From positions 1 to 64,000 of the forward strand of contig NZ_KQ465111.1 of NCBI RefSeq assembly GCF_001308875.1: DNA of 64,000 nt. The letters run 5' to 3'. The position numbers were made by a program, and so were the translations under genes. Shown here one piece after another: positions 44,491-53,681 of the stretch. Source of the DNA: Lysinibacillus sp. ZYM-1. Lineage in GTDB: Bacteria; Bacillota; Bacilli; Bacillales_A; Planococcaceae. Under the pieces are notes generated by a model. That model searched no databases and had not been told where the DNA came from. It saw nothing but the letters and a program-made list of their open reading frames with translations. The first letter of the stretch is position 1. Each line of letters begins with the position of its first letter.

Positions 44491-45816
44491 ATGAAGACGG
44501 CTCAATTAATCGAACATATTCCTCATATGCCAACCTTTAAAAAGTTTGGTAGAGTCACTAGAGTTGTCGGCTTGATGATTGAGTCGCAAGGTCCAGATAG
44601 TTCCATAGGTGATGTTTGTAAAATCCATGTGGAAACTGTAAACAATGGTCACCAAATCATTTTAGCTGAGGTTGTTGGTTTTAAAGATGAAATTGTTGTC
44701 TTAATGCCTTTCACCTCTTTGCGAGAAATATCTATTGGCTGCCTTGTTGAAGGGACTGGTGCTCCATTAGAAGTAAAAGTAGGCCCTGAGTTAATTGGAA
44801 GAGTGTTAGATTCGATGGGGAATCCTATTGATGGCACCTTATTACCAAAAGGGCTTATGACAGTTCCGACCGAACAAGATCCACCAAATCCACTAACACG
44901 CCCACCTATCAATGAAAGACTTGAAGTGGGAGTAAAGGCTATTGACGGAATGCTGACAGTTGGTAATGGCCAACGTGTTGGGATTTTCGCAGGTTCAGGG
45001 GTCGGAAAAAGTACGCTTCTTGGCATGATTGCGAGAAATACGCAGGCAGATTTGAATGTAATTGCTCTGATAGGAGAACGTGGACGTGAGGTTCGTGAAT
45101 TTATTGAACGTGATTTAGGTCCAGAAGGTCTAAGCCGTTCCATAGTTGTGGCAGCTACATCTGATCAGCCAGCATTGATGAGGATAAAAGGGGCGTTTAC
45201 AGCAACCGCCATCGCTGAATATTTTAGAAATCGTGGCTTAAATGTCATGTTGATGATGGACTCCGTAACACGTGTTGCCATGGCCCAACGTGAAATTGGA
45301 CTTGCCACAGGAGAACCACCAGCACAAAAAGGGTATACACCGTCTGTATTTGCGATATTACCTAAATTACTAGAACGTACAGGTACTAATGAAAAAGGTT
45401 CTATTACGGCATTTTACACTGTCTTAGTTGATGGGGATGATATGAATGAACCAATTGCTGATACTGTGCGAGGGATATTAGATGGTCATATTGTGCTTGA
45501 TCGAAATTTAGCTAATAAAGGTCAATACCCTGCTATAAATGTTTTGAAAAGTGTTAGTCGTTTGATGAATCATGTTGCAGAACCGGAACATAAGAAAGCA
45601 GCAGAACGATTAAGGGAACTTTACTATACATATGACAAATCTGAGGATTTAATCAACATTGGCGCGTATAAACGAGGAACGTCTAAAGAAATTGATGAAG
45701 CAATTTATTATGAACCGCTCATTACTACTTATCTCAAACAGGGCTATTTAGATAAAGTGACATTGGAAGAAAGTGTGAATGAATTAATATCCTTATCGAA
45801 CGGTGGTGTGAACTAG
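44491..45816 (+). CDS. fliI: flagellum-specific ATPase FliI
   Basis: 441 residues. F1-beta-like hexameric ATPase energising export. Walker A GSGVGKST (168-175), Walker B VMLMMDSVTRVAMAQREIGLA. ATCTAG-rich, weak ribosome site; 5 nt after fliH, so coupling is likely. Confidence 0.98.
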   Translation: MKTAQLIEHIPHMPTFKKFGRVTRVVGLMIESQGPDSSIGDVCKIHVETVNNGHQIILAEVVGFKDEIVVLMPFTSLREISIGCLVEGTGAPLEVKVGPELIGRVLDSMGNPIDGTLLPKGLMTVPTEQDPPNPLTRPPINERLEVGVKAIDGMLTVGNGQRVGIFAGSGVGKSTLLGMIARNTQADLNVIALIGERGREVREFIERDLGPEGLSRSIVVAATSDQPALMRIKGAFTATAIAEYFRNRGLNVMLMMDSVTRVAMAQREIGLATGEPPAQKGYTPSVFAILPKLLERTGTNEKGSITAFYTVLVDGDDMNEPIADTVRGILDGHIVLDRNLANKGQYPAINVLKSVSRLMNHVAEPEHKKAAERLRELYYTYDKSEDLINIGAYKRGTSKEIDEAIYYEPLITTYLKQGYLDKVTLEESVNELISLSNGGVN

Positions 45817-46266
45817 ATGGTCAGCTATGTGTATCGTTTTGAAAAAGTGTTAACGGTTCGTGAGCAAGAAAAAAACGAAACTGAAATGGCCTACAAAGAA
45901 TCTGTCCGTTCTTTTGAGGAAGTTGCCACTAAATTATATGACTTACTTAAAAAGAAGGAAGACTTAATTGCTTTCCAGCAGGATCGCTTAACTGTTGGTT
46001 CATCTATTGATGAAATCCATCACTATGCACGTTTTATTGATAGTCTTGAAAAAACAATTGCAGAGGTGCAACAGAAAGTGATACAAGCTCGTGCAAAGAT
46101 GAATTGGCACGAAGAAAAATTATTAGAAAAAAACTTGGAAGTACGTAAATTTGAAAAAATGAGAGAAAAGGATTTTAAGCTATTCCAACAAGAGCAGGAT
46201 CGTATAGAAAGCCTTTTTTTAGATGAAATTTCAATACTAACGTATAACAAGAGAGAAATCAGGTGA
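45817..46266 (+). CDS. fliJ: flagellar export chaperone FliJ
   Basis: 149 residues, almost entirely coiled coil with high Glu/Lys, starting YRFEKVLTVREQEKNE as in the family. Central stalk of the export ATPase and chaperone escort. The ATG directly abuts the fliI stop. Confidence 0.93.
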   Translation: MVSYVYRFEKVLTVREQEKNETEMAYKESVRSFEEVATKLYDLLKKKEDLIAFQQDRLTVGSSIDEIHHYARFIDSLEKTIAEVQQKVIQARAKMNWHEEKLLEKNLEVRKFEKMREKDFKLFQQEQDRIESLFLDEISILTYNKREIR

Positions 46267-46270
46267 TTTC

Positions 46271-46879
46271 ATGGTGAAAAAAGACAATCGATTGACAGCA
46301 GAATTAATTGAACAGCAACCTAAGAAAAAAACTGGGGGCTTTCTAAAGTTTTTTACTTGGATAGTCCTGCCACTTATGTTTGTAGTAGCAGTATTACTTG
46401 TTGTGGCAACGTTAATGAATACAAATGTCTTTGACTTAGGAAAGAAGGCGATAGGCAGTTTACCTTTTGTTCCATCAGAAGAACAACAAGCGAAAGATGC
46501 TGTCGTTAACAATGATTCGAAAATAGTCAATTTACAGGCAGAGATTCAAGAAAAAGAAGCAGAAATTTCACAGCTACAAAAAAAGTTAGATACAACGACA
46601 ACTGAAAAAGAAAAGTTAATGACTGAAAAAGAGCAACTTCAATTTGAAATTGAAAAATTAAATCGAGAACAAGATGCTGTGAAGCGTGATTTCAACGATA
46701 TTTTATCAACTTTCGATAAGATGTCTCCGAAAGCGGCAGCACCTGTATTAATCAATATGAGTGATGCAGAAGCACTGCGTATTTTATCGAATTTAAAACC
46801 TGATAAACTAGCGGCCATATTAGAGAAAATGGATGCTAAAGATGCAGCAAAATATACGGAACTTATGGCTAAACAATAG
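46271..46879 (+). CDS. ylxF: YlxF/MotE-like membrane protein
   Basis: 202 residues. One N-terminal membrane segment (about 25-48), a long coiled coil (about 72-140) and a C-terminal MgtE-N-like helical domain (MSPKAAAPVLINMSDAEALRILSNLKPDKLAAILEKMDAKDAAKY). In Bacillales it sits between fliJ and fliK; related MotE proteins are motor-associated chaperones in other bacteria. Start 4 nt after fliJ. Confidence 0.85.
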   Translation: MVKKDNRLTAELIEQQPKKKTGGFLKFFTWIVLPLMFVVAVLLVVATLMNTNVFDLGKKAIGSLPFVPSEEQQAKDAVVNNDSKIVNLQAEIQEKEAEISQLQKKLDTTTTEKEKLMTEKEQLQFEIEKLNREQDAVKRDFNDILSTFDKMSPKAAAPVLINMSDAEALRILSNLKPDKLAAILEKMDAKDAAKYTELMAKQ

Positions 46880-46903
46880 AGTTAATGAAAGGAGGTGAAA
46901 AGA

Positions 46904-48175
46904 GTGGATATAGCGATGATGAAAATGATTACTAAATCGGTACCTTCTAAAACCGCTGCAACAAAACCAGCAACAGTCAGTAGCTCTGAGGGAAAGATTA
47001 ACGGAACATCGAAACAGGATAATTTATCGAAATTCGGCTCTGTTTTTGGACAAGTACTATCTTCCTCAACTCAATCAAATCAATCTTCACAAGCTACTCC
47101 AACTAATGAGTTGGCTGATTTACAGCAAGTGTTAAATGCTGATTCATTGGAAGAGGTACTAGATTTACTAGGAATCCCACATGATGATGGTTTGTTAATG
47201 CTTCAACTTGGAGAAGAAGGTAAAGCAGTGGCTATGGATGAAATGCTTGATTTAGAAAATATACTAAATGCATTAGGGATTGATGAAGAGCAATTGCAAA
47301 AAATAGTCCAACAGCTACTAGGAGAAGAAAAAGAAGCTAGTGATGTCTGGGAACTTTTATCATTAGTAGATGCCCAAGCACCAGTCCTACAATCGCAGAT
47401 AGGTGTTGCGCTACAAGGCGAAAGTCAAGTAACACCAAAAGAAACAACACAATTACTTCAAGTGTTAAAGTTAGCACAATTAGTAGGACAGAAAACGGAC
47501 TTAACAGCTTCACAAGAAAACTTGTTAACAACAGTAAAAAGTCTATTAACGTCATTACAAACGCAAGTAGAAACTATACAAGTAACAACAACTAAATCAA
47601 CTGGCACATTGTCATTACAAGGTTTCCAGCAAGTAATTCAGCAAGTCCAAGTGACCAAGCAAAGTGAGACTAGTTCTAATGAAATGGTTACACCACAAAC
47701 CGTACAAACCAAACCAGATACGTTCCAAGTAACATTACCGACTGCCAAACCTGCACAGTCAGAGGCTTTATTAAAAGAAATGCAAGCCATTATCAATAGA
47801 GCACAGATTTCTAATGCGCAGGGGATAACACGATTAACAATAAAATTGTATCCAGAAAATTTAGGGACAGTTCGTATAGAGCTTGTGCAAAATGATGGTG
47901 TACTTACAGCTCGTTTATTAGCTTCTACAGCTCATGGACGTGAGTTACTTGATAGTCAAGCTCACCAGCTAAAACAGGCATTTGTTCAGCAGAACATTCA
48001 AGTAGATCGTCTTGATATTGCACAATCATTACAGGATGCGGATCGCCAGCAACGTGATCAAAACTTCTTTAATAATTTCTTTAGACAACAACAGGATGAA
48101 GAACAGCAACAAAAAAATGAGGATGACGATGAAGAGAAATCCTTTAGTGACTATTTAATAAGTGAGGAGGTGTAA
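46904..48175 (+). CDS. fliK: flagellar hook-length control protein FliK
   Basis: 423 residues. Secreted ruler that ends hook growth and switches FlhB to late substrates. Ser/Thr/Gln-rich N-terminus; C-terminal domain (about 295-385: ITRLTIKLYPENLGTVRIELVQNDGVLTARL) is typical; acidic tail. GTG 46904 lies 8 nt after GGAGG; the GTG at 46895 is inside that ribosome site. Confidence 0.9.
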   Translation: MDIAMMKMITKSVPSKTAATKPATVSSSEGKINGTSKQDNLSKFGSVFGQVLSSSTQSNQSSQATPTNELADLQQVLNADSLEEVLDLLGIPHDDGLLMLQLGEEGKAVAMDEMLDLENILNALGIDEEQLQKIVQQLLGEEKEASDVWELLSLVDAQAPVLQSQIGVALQGESQVTPKETTQLLQVLKLAQLVGQKTDLTASQENLLTTVKSLLTSLQTQVETIQVTTTKSTGTLSLQGFQQVIQQVQVTKQSETSSNEMVTPQTVQTKPDTFQVTLPTAKPAQSEALLKEMQAIINRAQISNAQGITRLTIKLYPENLGTVRIELVQNDGVLTARLLASTAHGRELLDSQAHQLKQAFVQQNIQVDRLDIAQSLQDADRQQRDQNFFNNFFRQQQDEEQQQKNEDDDEEKSFSDYLISEEV

Positions 48176-48178
48176 TTC

Positions 48179-48868
48179 ATGGCAGATACAACAACAAAAG
48201 CAACAAATACATCCATAACGGATGATCTTTACTATTCGAATTATAGGAAACCAACCAAACAAACTGGGAATAGTGAACTTGGCAAAGATGCCTTTCTGCA
48301 ACTGTTAATTACACAATTGCAGCACCAGGATCCAACAAATCCAATGGATGATAGAGAATTCATTTCCCAAATGGCGCAGTTTTCTTCTTTAGAACAAATG
48401 CAGAACATGACAAAGGCAGTGGAATCATTATTAGCATCACAGCAACAAACACAGATGATGAATTATGCAACTTTTGTTGGTAAAGAAGTTAAATGGCATG
48501 AAATTTCAGATAAAACAGATGAAAATGGGGATCCTGTTGTCAATGAAGGAACAGGTGTGATTGAATCCTTGAAATTTGTAGATGGTAGTGTTGTATTTAA
48601 ATTAGCAGATGGGAAAGAAATAACGCCTGGTAATATTTCAGGAATCCTAGGTGGCTCTGGAACAAGTTCAAATGGCAATAATCCTGTGCCAGAATCTCCA
48701 CTTGTACAGGCTAGTAAATTGATAGGTAAAAAGGTTACATATCAAGATGGTGACCAGGAAGTACAAGGGAAAATCGTCTCTGTTTCGAATAAAGATGGCG
48801 TTATTTATTACGTATTAGACAATGATAAAAAACTAACGGATAAAGATTTTACAGTTATTAGCGAATAA
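48179..48868 (+). CDS. flgD: flagellar hook cap protein FlgD
   Basis: 229 residues. Scaffold for hook polymerisation. N-terminal [45 protein letters not shown] is diagnostic. A C-terminal beta-rich part (from ~165: [23 protein letters not shown]) follows a Gly/Ser/Asn linker. GAGGAGGTG before ATG. Confidence 0.95.
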   Translation: MADTTTKATNTSITDDLYYSNYRKPTKQTGNSELGKDAFLQLLITQLQHQDPTNPMDDREFISQMAQFSSLEQMQNMTKAVESLLASQQQTQMMNYATFVGKEVKWHEISDKTDENGDPVVNEGTGVIESLKFVDGSVVFKLADGKEITPGNISGILGGSGTSSNGNNPVPESPLVQASKLIGKKVTYQDGDQEVQGKIVSVSNKDGVIYYVLDNDKKLTDKDFTVISE

Positions 48869-48880
48869 AGGTGTGAAAAA

Positions 48881-49252
48881 GTGATGGATAAATTTTCAAT
48901 TCATCGTGTACCCTTGCATCCATCTATTCGTGCAACTCAACCTACGTCCATTAATTCACAGCAATCTTTTAAAGCCCATTTACAGGAAGCAACAAAGCAA
49001 GAGCTTAAAGTGAGCAAACATGCGCATGAACGTATCATTGAGCGTAAAATTGACATCTCTGAACAAGAATGGCAGGTTGTATCGGATAAGGTATTTGAAG
49101 CCCACTCAAAAGGTGTTAAACAGCCATTAGTCTTGATGGATCAAGCAGCTTTAATTGTCAGTGCTAAAAATGCTACTGTCATTACAGCAATGGATCGCAC
49201 GGAAGCAAAACAACAGTTATTTACAAATATAGATGGCACGATCGTGCTTTAA
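48881..49252 (+). CDS. flagellar operon protein, TIGR02530 type
   Basis: 123 residues, cytoplasmic-looking, with the core KVSKHAHERIIERKIDISEQEWQVVSDKVFEAHSKGVKQPLVLMDQAALIVSAKNATVITAMDR. This matches the small conserved family found between flgD and flgE in many Firmicutes, function unknown. GTG (48881) and ATG (48884) are both possible behind AAAGGTG; the GTG has the better spacing. Confidence 0.8.
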   Translation: MMDKFSIHRVPLHPSIRATQPTSINSQQSFKAHLQEATKQELKVSKHAHERIIERKIDISEQEWQVVSDKVFEAHSKGVKQPLVLMDQAALIVSAKNATVITAMDRTEAKQQLFTNIDGTIVL

Positions 49253-49282
49253 AGGCTGGACCTTCTTATGTAAGGAAGCCTT
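49252..49282 (+). other. intercistronic hairpin before flgE
   Basis: Nested stem AAGGCT-gga-CCTT (49252-49264) / AAGG-a-AGCCTT (49272-49282) with a 7-nt loop, starting at the stop codon of the preceding gene. No T tract. Placement before the highly expressed hook gene suggests an mRNA processing or stabilising site. Confidence 0.45.
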
Positions 49283-49338
49283 CGTGATGCTGATTGATAG
49301 AAGCACACAAATAAAAAATGAAGGGAGAACGAAAACTT

Positions 49339-50307
49339 ATGTTACGTTCTATGTATTCAGGTATATCAGGTCTTAAAAACTTCCAAACAAAGCTAGATGT
49401 TATTGGTAATAATATTGCAAATGTTAATACTGTTGGCTTTAAAAAAGGGCGCGTTCTTTTTAAAGATTTAATGTCTCAAACTCAAGCAGGTGCATCTGCA
49501 GCAACAGCTACACGAGGTGGTGTGAACCCACAACAAGTTGGTTTGGGTTCACAATTAGCTGCGATTGACACGATTCATGGGGGCGGTTCCTTACAAAGTA
49601 CAGGTCGTGGACTTGATTTAGCTATTGAAGGCGATGGCTTTTTCATGGTAGCTGATGCTAATGGCGCTCCTGATCCAGATAGTGGTTTCATCGACGAAGC
49701 AGGCTTCAATAATACCCTATTTACTCGTAATGGTGTTTTCTATATGGATAGCAATGGCTATTTAGTTAATGCTGACGGGAAATATTTAGTAGGGGTAACT
49801 GCTGGAGACGATATTGTCATGGAAGCTGATGACGATGGTATCAATCCGGAGGATGCACCAATTGCTTCAGGAGATGAAGGTGCAAACTTATTTAATGAAG
49901 ATGGTGAACTTACACCTGATGCAGGAGATGTGGGACCAATTCGTATCCCAACAACTGCTAAAGAGATTAGCATTGGTCCTAATGGTACGGTTGAATATGT
50001 AGACCTAAACGGTGAGCGTAAATGGGCAGGGCAGCTGGTTATGGCTAAATTCCCTAACGCTGGTGGTCTTGCTAAGAATGGTGGGAACTACTATCAACAA
50101 ACAGCAAACTCTGGTGCTGCATATGCACAAGTGGCAACTGTAGCAGGGATGGGGAAAGTAGTACCTGGAGCAGTAGAGATGTCCAACGTTGACTTATCTG
50201 AAGAATTTACAGAGATGATTGTGGCACAACGTGGTTTCCAAGCGAATACTCGTATTATTACAACATCAGATGAAGTGTTACAAGAGCTAGTAAACTTAAA
50301 ACGATAA
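49339..50307 (+). CDS. flgE: flagellar hook protein FlgE
   Basis: 322 residues. Hook subunit. N-terminal MLRSMYSGISGLKNFQTKLDVIGNNIANVNTVGF motif and C-terminal EMSNVDLSEEFTEMIVAQRGFQANTRIITTSDEVLQELVNLKR are canonical. Longer than the ~264 residues of B. subtilis because of a very acidic central segment (about 155-199, many Asp/Glu, almost no Lys/Arg). ATG 49339 behind GAAGGGA; the frame opens earlier at 49318 without support. Confidence 0.96.
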   Translation: MLRSMYSGISGLKNFQTKLDVIGNNIANVNTVGFKKGRVLFKDLMSQTQAGASAATATRGGVNPQQVGLGSQLAAIDTIHGGGSLQSTGRGLDLAIEGDGFFMVADANGAPDPDSGFIDEAGFNNTLFTRNGVFYMDSNGYLVNADGKYLVGVTAGDDIVMEADDDGINPEDAPIASGDEGANLFNEDGELTPDAGDVGPIRIPTTAKEISIGPNGTVEYVDLNGERKWAGQLVMAKFPNAGGLAKNGGNYYQQTANSGAAYAQVATVAGMGKVVPGAVEMSNVDLSEEFTEMIVAQRGFQANTRIITTSDEVLQELVNLKR

Positions 50308-50367
50308 TAATTGTGTAGTCCTTTAATTCATAAACGGACGTTTTAACAAAACATATTTTCATATGAG

Positions 50368-50413
50368 GGAGGGTCGGGCCGGCTCTCATGCTAGACCCGG
50401 CCCTAATTCAATG
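50368..50413 (+). promoter_or_regulatory. hairpin between Shine-Dalgarno and start codon of flbD
   Basis: The only good ribosome site before flbD is GGAGG at 50368-50372, 38 nt from ATG 50411. Between them lies a hairpin: arm 50376-50386 (GGGCCGG-C-TCT) pairs with 50393-50403 (AGA-C-CCGGCCC), ten pairs, one C.C mismatch, 6-nt loop. Folded, it leaves about 10 nt between GGAGG and ATG, a normal spacing. Its GC richness is unlike all surrounding DNA. Confidence 0.6.
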
Positions 50414-50632
50414 ATTGAACTAACACGTCTAAATGGCAAAGCATTTACATTAAATGCTTTATACATAGAAATAGTCGAATCATTTCCTGATACGACGATT
50501 ACTTTAACAACTGGAACAAAATTGATTGTTTTAGAGAGTGAAGATGAGGTGCGACAAAAGGTAACTGCCTTTTATAACAATATACAAATACTATCCAACC
50601 CGCATCTACGAGGTGAAAAAGATGAAGAATAA
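50411..50632 (+). CDS. swrD: FlbD/SwrD flagellar protein
   Basis: 73 residues. MIELTRLNGKAFTLNALYIEIVESFPDTTITLTTGTKLIV is the FlbD-family signature; in B. subtilis SwrD (YlzI) raises motor power for swarming. Homology fixes ATG 50411. The frame is open back to ATG 50363, but that would translate the GC-rich hairpin and has no ribosome site. Overlaps fliL by 11 nt. Confidence 0.92.
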   Translation: MIELTRLNGKAFTLNALYIEIVESFPDTTITLTTGTKLIVLESEDEVRQKVTAFYNNIQILSNPHLRGEKDEE

Positions 50633-51050
50633 TAAAATGTTAACGATGATTATTATTTTGTTAGTAGCAGTCATACTGATCGGGGTTATCTTGTTTGTAT
50701 TGCTTACACAATTTAATAAACCGACGGGAGCTACTGAACCATCCATTGATGAGATTGTAGAGGCTACAGTGGAGATTCCAGAAATCACGACGAATCTTGC
50801 AGATAAAAGAGTTGTGCGCTTGTCATTAAAAGTCCAAACGACAAGCAAAGATGCTGCTGCAGAATTAACAAAGCGTGTTTTCCAGGTGCAAAATATTGCC
50901 ATTCAAGAGCTTTCTGAAATGGAGCAAAAGGATTTAGAAGGTAAGCAAGGGAAACAAATTTTCCAAAAATCATTAAAAACTAGAGTAAATGAATTGATGC
51001 TAGAGGGAGAAGTTCAGGAAGTATATTTTACCTCCTTCATCACTCAATAA
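50622..51050 (+). CDS. fliL: flagellar basal-body protein FliL
   Basis: 142 residues. One membrane segment (about 8-30) and a periplasmic domain; supports stator function. ATG 50622 lies 6 nt after GAGGTG, inside the end of swrD; the GTG at 50613 is within that ribosome site. Confidence 0.93.
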   Translation: MKNNKMLTMIIILLVAVILIGVILFVLLTQFNKPTGATEPSIDEIVEATVEIPEITTNLADKRVVRLSLKVQTTSKDAAAELTKRVFQVQNIAIQELSEMEQKDLEGKQGKQIFQKSLKTRVNELMLEGEVQEVYFTSFITQ

Positions 51051-51081
51051 AACAGAAACTGCTTGAAATGGAGGTGGGCAA

Positions 51082-52077
51082 ATGGCAGGAGATGTGTTAT
51101 CTCAATCCGAGATAGATGCGCTGCTTTCCGCTATATCGACTGGGGAAATGTCAGCAGATGACATAAAAAAAGAGGATGAGGGACGCAAAGTTAAAGTTTA
51201 TGACTTTAAACGAGCACTTCGATTCTCAAAAGATCAAATCCGAAGTTTGACCCGAATACACGAGAATTTTGCACGATTACTGACAACCTTCTTCTCTGCA
51301 CAGCTTAGAAGCTATGTGCAAATTACGGTTGCATCAGTAGACCAAATACCATTTGAAGAGTTCGTTCGTTCGATTCCGAATATGACACTCATTAATGTGT
51401 TTGAAGTGCCACCATTAGATGGTAATATATTGATGGAAATAAATCCGAACATTGCCTATTCCATGCTAGATCGTTTAATGGGCGGTAGTGGGGCGAGTCA
51501 TAGTAATGTAGATAATTTAACTGAGATTGAAACAAAAATTATGACAAACCTTTTTGAACGCTCATTCGACAATTTACGCGAGGCATGGGAAAATGTTGCG
51601 GAAATTGATCCGATTTTAGTGGAGCTTGAAGTTAATCCACAATTTTTACAGATGATCTCACCAAATGAAACAGTTGTCGTTATTTCGTTAAATACGATCA
51701 TTGGTGAGACAAGCGGTATGATAAATATTTGTATTCCGCATGTTGTATTGGAGCCGATTGTTCCAAATCTTTCTGTGCGTTACTGGATGCAAACAAATAC
51801 GAAAGAAATGTCTCCAGAACAAACAAAAATGCTTGAAACACGCGTAAAACAAGCGAAATTACCTCTTTCAGTTGAATTAGGGCTAACAGATATCACCATC
51901 GAGGATTTCCTCACAATGCAAATTGGTGATGTTATACAGTTAGAGCAAAAAATTAATGACCCATTACTACTAAAAGTAGGAACATTACCAAAATTCACTG
52001 TTCAACCAGGTAAGCAAGGCAAAAAATTAGCAATCCAAATTATCGACCCTTTGAAAGGAGGAGACGAAGATGAGTGA
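51082..52077 (+). CDS. fliM: flagellar motor switch protein FliM
   Basis: 331 residues. N-terminal CheY-P binding segment LSQSEIDALLSAI, CheC-like middle domain, C-terminal SpoA domain (LGLTDITIEDFLTMQIGDVIQLEQ). GGAGGTG before ATG; 8-nt overlap with fliY. Confidence 0.98.
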   Translation: MAGDVLSQSEIDALLSAISTGEMSADDIKKEDEGRKVKVYDFKRALRFSKDQIRSLTRIHENFARLLTTFFSAQLRSYVQITVASVDQIPFEEFVRSIPNMTLINVFEVPPLDGNILMEINPNIAYSMLDRLMGGSGASHSNVDNLTEIETKIMTNLFERSFDNLREAWENVAEIDPILVELEVNPQFLQMISPNETVVVISLNTIIGETSGMINICIPHVVLEPIVPNLSVRYWMQTNTKEMSPEQTKMLETRVKQAKLPLSVELGLTDITIEDFLTMQIGDVIQLEQKINDPLLLKVGTLPKFTVQPGKQGKKLAIQIIDPLKGGDEDE

Positions 52078-53293
52078 TGAAATGCTCTCCCAAGAAGAAA
52101 TTGAAGCGCTATTAAGGGGCGAGACGTTGGAAGATAAAAACAGCGGCACTGAAGCTTCTTCAATTGATGAAACAAATGATATACGAGTAGAGGATTACCT
52201 TGATTCGTTTGCACAAGATGCATTAGGTGAGGTAGGCAATATATCTTTTGGTAGCTCTGCCACAGCACTTTCGGCGTTATTAGGTCAAAAAGTAGATATT
52301 ACTACACCAAGTATATCAATGATTAATCGAAATAAATTAGAAGAGGAGTTTCCTCATCCGTATGTAGCTGTCCAAGTTGAATATACGATTGGCTTAACAG
52401 GCATGAATCTACTTGTCATTAAACAATCCGATGCAGCTATTATTGCAGACCTAATGTTAGGTGGCGATGGATTAAATCCGAAGCCTGACTTAGGAGAAAT
52501 TCAGTTAAGTGCTGTTCAAGAGGCTATGAATCAAATGATGGGTTCAGCGGCTACGTCTATGTCGACAGTATTCAACAAAAAAGTAGATATTTCTCCACCT
52601 ACAATTGATTTAATGAATATTTCTAAAGATGAAGGTCGAGAAAATATCCCTGAAGATGATTTGCTAGTCAAAGTATCTTTTAGATTAAGAATTGGTAATT
52701 TAATTGATTCAAATTTAATGCAATTATTACCGCTTAAATTTAGTCAAAACATCGTAAAATCTCTATTAGGTGAAACTGAATCGATTGAAGAACCTGTGGC
52801 TGCAACGATTGCACCAGAAGCACCACTAATTGCAGCACCACCTGTCCAACAACAAGTGCCTGTAGCAGCTCCGCCTGCCCAACCTGTTTATCAGCAGTCG
52901 GAAGTTCCAATGCAGCAGCCTGTTTATCAGGAGCCACAGCAGTTTACTCAACCAACGAGAGCTGCGCAGCCAGTGAATGTTCAACAAGCTCAATTTGCTA
53001 GCTTTGATCCAAATGTAATCTCTCAATCTGAAGCTAGAAATTTAAATATGCTACTTGATATTCCATTGCAAGTTACTGTAGAGTTAGGACGTACGAAACG
53101 TTCTGTTAAAGAGATTTTAGAACTATCAAGTGGTTCGATTATTGAATTAGATAAATTAGCAGGGGAGCCTGTTGATATATTAGTGAATAGTCGTTTAATC
53201 GCTAAAGGTGAAGTCGTTGTTATTGATGAAAACTTTGGTGTACGTATTACAGATGTTTTAAGTCAAGCAGAGCGTTTAAATAATTTAAGATAG
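52070..53293 (+). CDS. fliY: switch protein and CheY-P phosphatase FliY
   Basis: 407 residues. N-terminal LSQEEIEALLRG repeats the FliM-type CheY-P binding motif; a CheC-like domain (about 40-210) with DALGEVGNISFGSSATALS and VQEAMNQMMGSAATSMS should dephosphorylate CheY-P; a Pro/Gln/Ala-rich linker (about 245-305); a C-terminal FliN-like SpoA domain (about 325-400). Replaces FliN as in other Bacilli. Confidence 0.97.
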   Translation: MSDEMLSQEEIEALLRGETLEDKNSGTEASSIDETNDIRVEDYLDSFAQDALGEVGNISFGSSATALSALLGQKVDITTPSISMINRNKLEEEFPHPYVAVQVEYTIGLTGMNLLVIKQSDAAIIADLMLGGDGLNPKPDLGEIQLSAVQEAMNQMMGSAATSMSTVFNKKVDISPPTIDLMNISKDEGRENIPEDDLLVKVSFRLRIGNLIDSNLMQLLPLKFSQNIVKSLLGETESIEEPVAATIAPEAPLIAAPPVQQQVPVAAPPAQPVYQQSEVPMQQPVYQEPQQFTQPTRAAQPVNVQQAQFASFDPNVISQSEARNLNMLLDIPLQVTVELGRTKRSVKEILELSSGSIIELDKLAGEPVDILVNSRLIAKGEVVVIDENFGVRITDVLSQAERLNNLR

Positions 53294-53314
53294 TTTCAAT
53301 TGGAGGAGTTAACC

Positions 53315-53677
53315 ATGTCTAAAAGAATTTTGATTGTAGACGACGCTGCGTTTATGCGTATGATGATCAAGGATATTTTGTCGAAAAATGGATTCGAGGT
53401 TGTTGGAGAGGCAGCAGATGGATTACAAGCTGTTGAAAAGTACAATGAACTAAAGCCAGATTTAGTAACAATGGATATTACAATGCCTGAAATGGATGGC
53501 ATTGCGGCTCTTAAAGCAATTAAGGGATCAGATCCAAGTGCAACTGTAATCATGTGTTCAGCAATGGGACAACAAGCAATGGTAATCGATGCAATTCAAG
53601 CTGGTGCGAAAGACTTTATTGTTAAGCCCTTCCAGGCAGATCGAGTAATTGAAGCGATCCAAAAAGCGCTAGGATGA
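53315..53677 (+). CDS. cheY: chemotaxis response regulator CheY
   Basis: 120 residues, a lone receiver domain. Phospho-acceptor Asp54 (TMDITMPEMDG), acidic pocket VDDAAF, and Lys in FIVKPF. Phosphorylated by CheA, binds FliM/FliY. ATG 53315 after GGAGGAG is chosen over TTG 53300. Confidence 0.98.
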   Translation: MSKRILIVDDAAFMRMMIKDILSKNGFEVVGEAADGLQAVEKYNELKPDLVTMDITMPEMDGIAALKAIKGSDPSATVIMCSAMGQQAMVIDAIQAGAKDFIVKPFQADRVIEAIQKALG

Positions 53678-53681
53678 TTCC

